From Clostridium beijerinckii (lineage in GTDB: Bacteria > Bacillota > Clostridia > Clostridiales > Clostridiaceae): a stretch of 64,000 nt of DNA. Position 1 is the first letter of the stretch. Each line of letters begins with the position of its first letter. A program made the translations under genes and the position numbers. The notes beneath the pieces were generated by a model, which had not been told where the DNA came from, ran no database searches, and worked only from the letters and a program-made list of their open reading frames with translations. The stretch is from the NCBI RefSeq assembly GCF_036699995.1, contig NZ_CP144906.1:2185001-2249000 (forward strand), written 5' to 3'. Positions 63,448 through 64,000 of this stretch are shown here, piece by piece.

Positions 63448-63537
63448 AAATTACTTTTATACTAGTTCATAAAAGTAAGCAGTTGCACTATGAACTGCTC
63501 TCTATCAAACAAACAGTAAAAAAATAAAAATATTTGA

Positions 63538-63570
63538 TACCGCTAATTACAAAAGTATTGGCGGTATTTT
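63538..63570 (+). terminator. Intrinsic terminator after ferredoxin gene
   Basis: TACCGC pairs with GCGGTA across a loop containing TAATTAC/GTATTG, followed by TTTTA. A second hairpin, CCATAGAGA/TCTCTATGG, lies at 63680-63707 and is followed by TTTTG. Confidence 0.7.
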
Positions 63571-63737
63571 ATGTTACAGATTTCGGATATTATCGATGGT
63601 ATAAGGTACCATATATTTTAGAATAGTATTGTTTTACTGCATTAACAATTCATGGTATAATGAAGAATAATTAATTGAAGCCATAGAGAGTAACTATCTC
63701 TATGGTTTTGATTTTAAGATAGCTCTGTCCATGTAAA

Positions 63738-63808
63738 AAAAATTAGATTTGTTTTTGTTTATGAAGTTAAAAAATTTAGATTTGTTTTTGTTTATGAATT
63801 TAAAAAAT
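63738..63808 (+). repeat. Direct repeat ahead of the radical SAM gene
   Basis: Two ~34-bp near-identical copies contain TTAGATTTGTTTTTGTTTAT followed by GAA(G/T)TTAAAAAA. They lie 45-110 bases before the next ATG; a role in expression is not evident. The rest of 63448-63850 holds only the hairpins noted above. Confidence 0.75.
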
Positions 63809-63850
63809 TGCTTAGATCATAACGAATCAATGATGTAAGGAGATTTGAAA

Positions 63851-64000
63851 ATGATAAGTATAACTAAACTTTTATGTAATTCTGATAATTATGGAGATAG
63901 CTTAAGGTATGTAGAAGGCGCAGCCATAGAAAAGTATGGAGTTAGTCCAGGAAGAGGACCTGTAGTTGCTTGGAACTGTACAAAAACTTGTAATTTAAAA
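63851..64000 (+). CDS. Radical SAM protein, AhbC/NirJ-like (3' end outside window)
   Basis: Only the first 50 codons are in the window. The segment GRGPVVAWNCTKTCNLK (~34-50) is the start of a C-x3-C-x2-C radical SAM motif. The N-terminus (MISITKLLC..) resembles proteins of the AhbC/NirJ group, which act in alternative haem synthesis or peptide modification. Without the rest of the protein the reaction cannot be named. AAGGAG precedes the ATG. Confidence 0.7.
   Translation, partial: MISITKLLCNSDNYGDSLRYVEGAAIEKYGVSPGRGPVVAWNCTKTCNLK

Overview
The window is low-GC, with dense + strand coding, strong Shine-Dalgarno sites and clostridial gene families (SpoIIM, Mop, [2Fe-2S] thioredoxin-like ferredoxin, NifN-B fusion). 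It fits a saccharolytic, nitrogen-fixing cluster I Clostridium close to C. beijerinckii. The species is an inference from gene content and order.

Layout. (1) 1-1265: 3' end of an rRNA operon (23S, tRNA-Asn, 5S, terminator). (2) 1.3-9.8 kb: housekeeping or accessory genes (thioesterase, flavin reductase, LysR regulator divergent from a ketopantoate reductase, SDR, SpoIIM, a catalytically degenerate XerD paralogue, three small proteins, a polysaccharide deacetylase). (3) 10-11.7 kb, minus strand: molybdate transporter modB-modC, without modA. (4) 12.3-40 kb: an anaerobic purine/urate degradation island: ygeY, ygeW, arcC, hydantoinase, YheO-type regulator, guanine deaminase, ygfK, two NCS2 purine permeases, TetR regulator, dpaL, ssnA, ridA, an XdhC-like protein with permuted domains, a fused selenium-type xanthine dehydrogenase, a MocA-like protein and a three-subunit xanthine dehydrogenase. 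(5) 40.5-46.4 kb: molybdenum handling: a dead-looking MocA domain fused to a ModE HTH, a molybdopterin-binding protein, moaA, moaC, a MOSC protein, modA (minus strand) and mop. (6) 46.7-52.2 kb: an unusual accessory set between mop and nifH: a GTPase-ABC ATPase fusion, a cytosolic binding-protein-like protein, an HTH regulator with a binding-protein domain, an AnfO-like protein and a MORN-like repeat protein. (7) 52.6-63.5 kb: nifH, nifI1, nifI2, nifD, nifK, nifE, nifN-B and a [2Fe-2S] ferredoxin. (8) The window ends inside a radical SAM gene.

How it fits together. Molybdenum links most of the right-hand 55 kb. Molybdate enters through ModABC, may be buffered by Mop, and goes to molybdopterin (MoaA/MoaC, MoeA-like, MocA-like) for the xanthine dehydrogenases and to FeMo-co for nitrogenase. 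Purine breakdown yields carbamoyl phosphate, ATP and ammonia, and nitrogenase supplies ammonia when fixed nitrogen is short. Three similar attenuator-like hairpins lie upstream of mop, of the ATPase fusion gene and of nifH. The nifH one carries two hexaloops matching the A1/G4 pattern recognised by ANTAR antiterminators, which suggests shared control at the level of termination.

The intergenic regions hold several families of small repeats: giant palindromes, a short inverted-repeat element of about 160 bp, a folded element of about 130 bp resembling an IS200/IS605-derived miniature, and a double-hairpin module of about 70 bp that occurs nested inside the other repeats and in the rRNA spacer. 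The module nesting, the ATPase/binding-protein/AnfO set before nifH and the shared attenuators are the most promising undescribed features.
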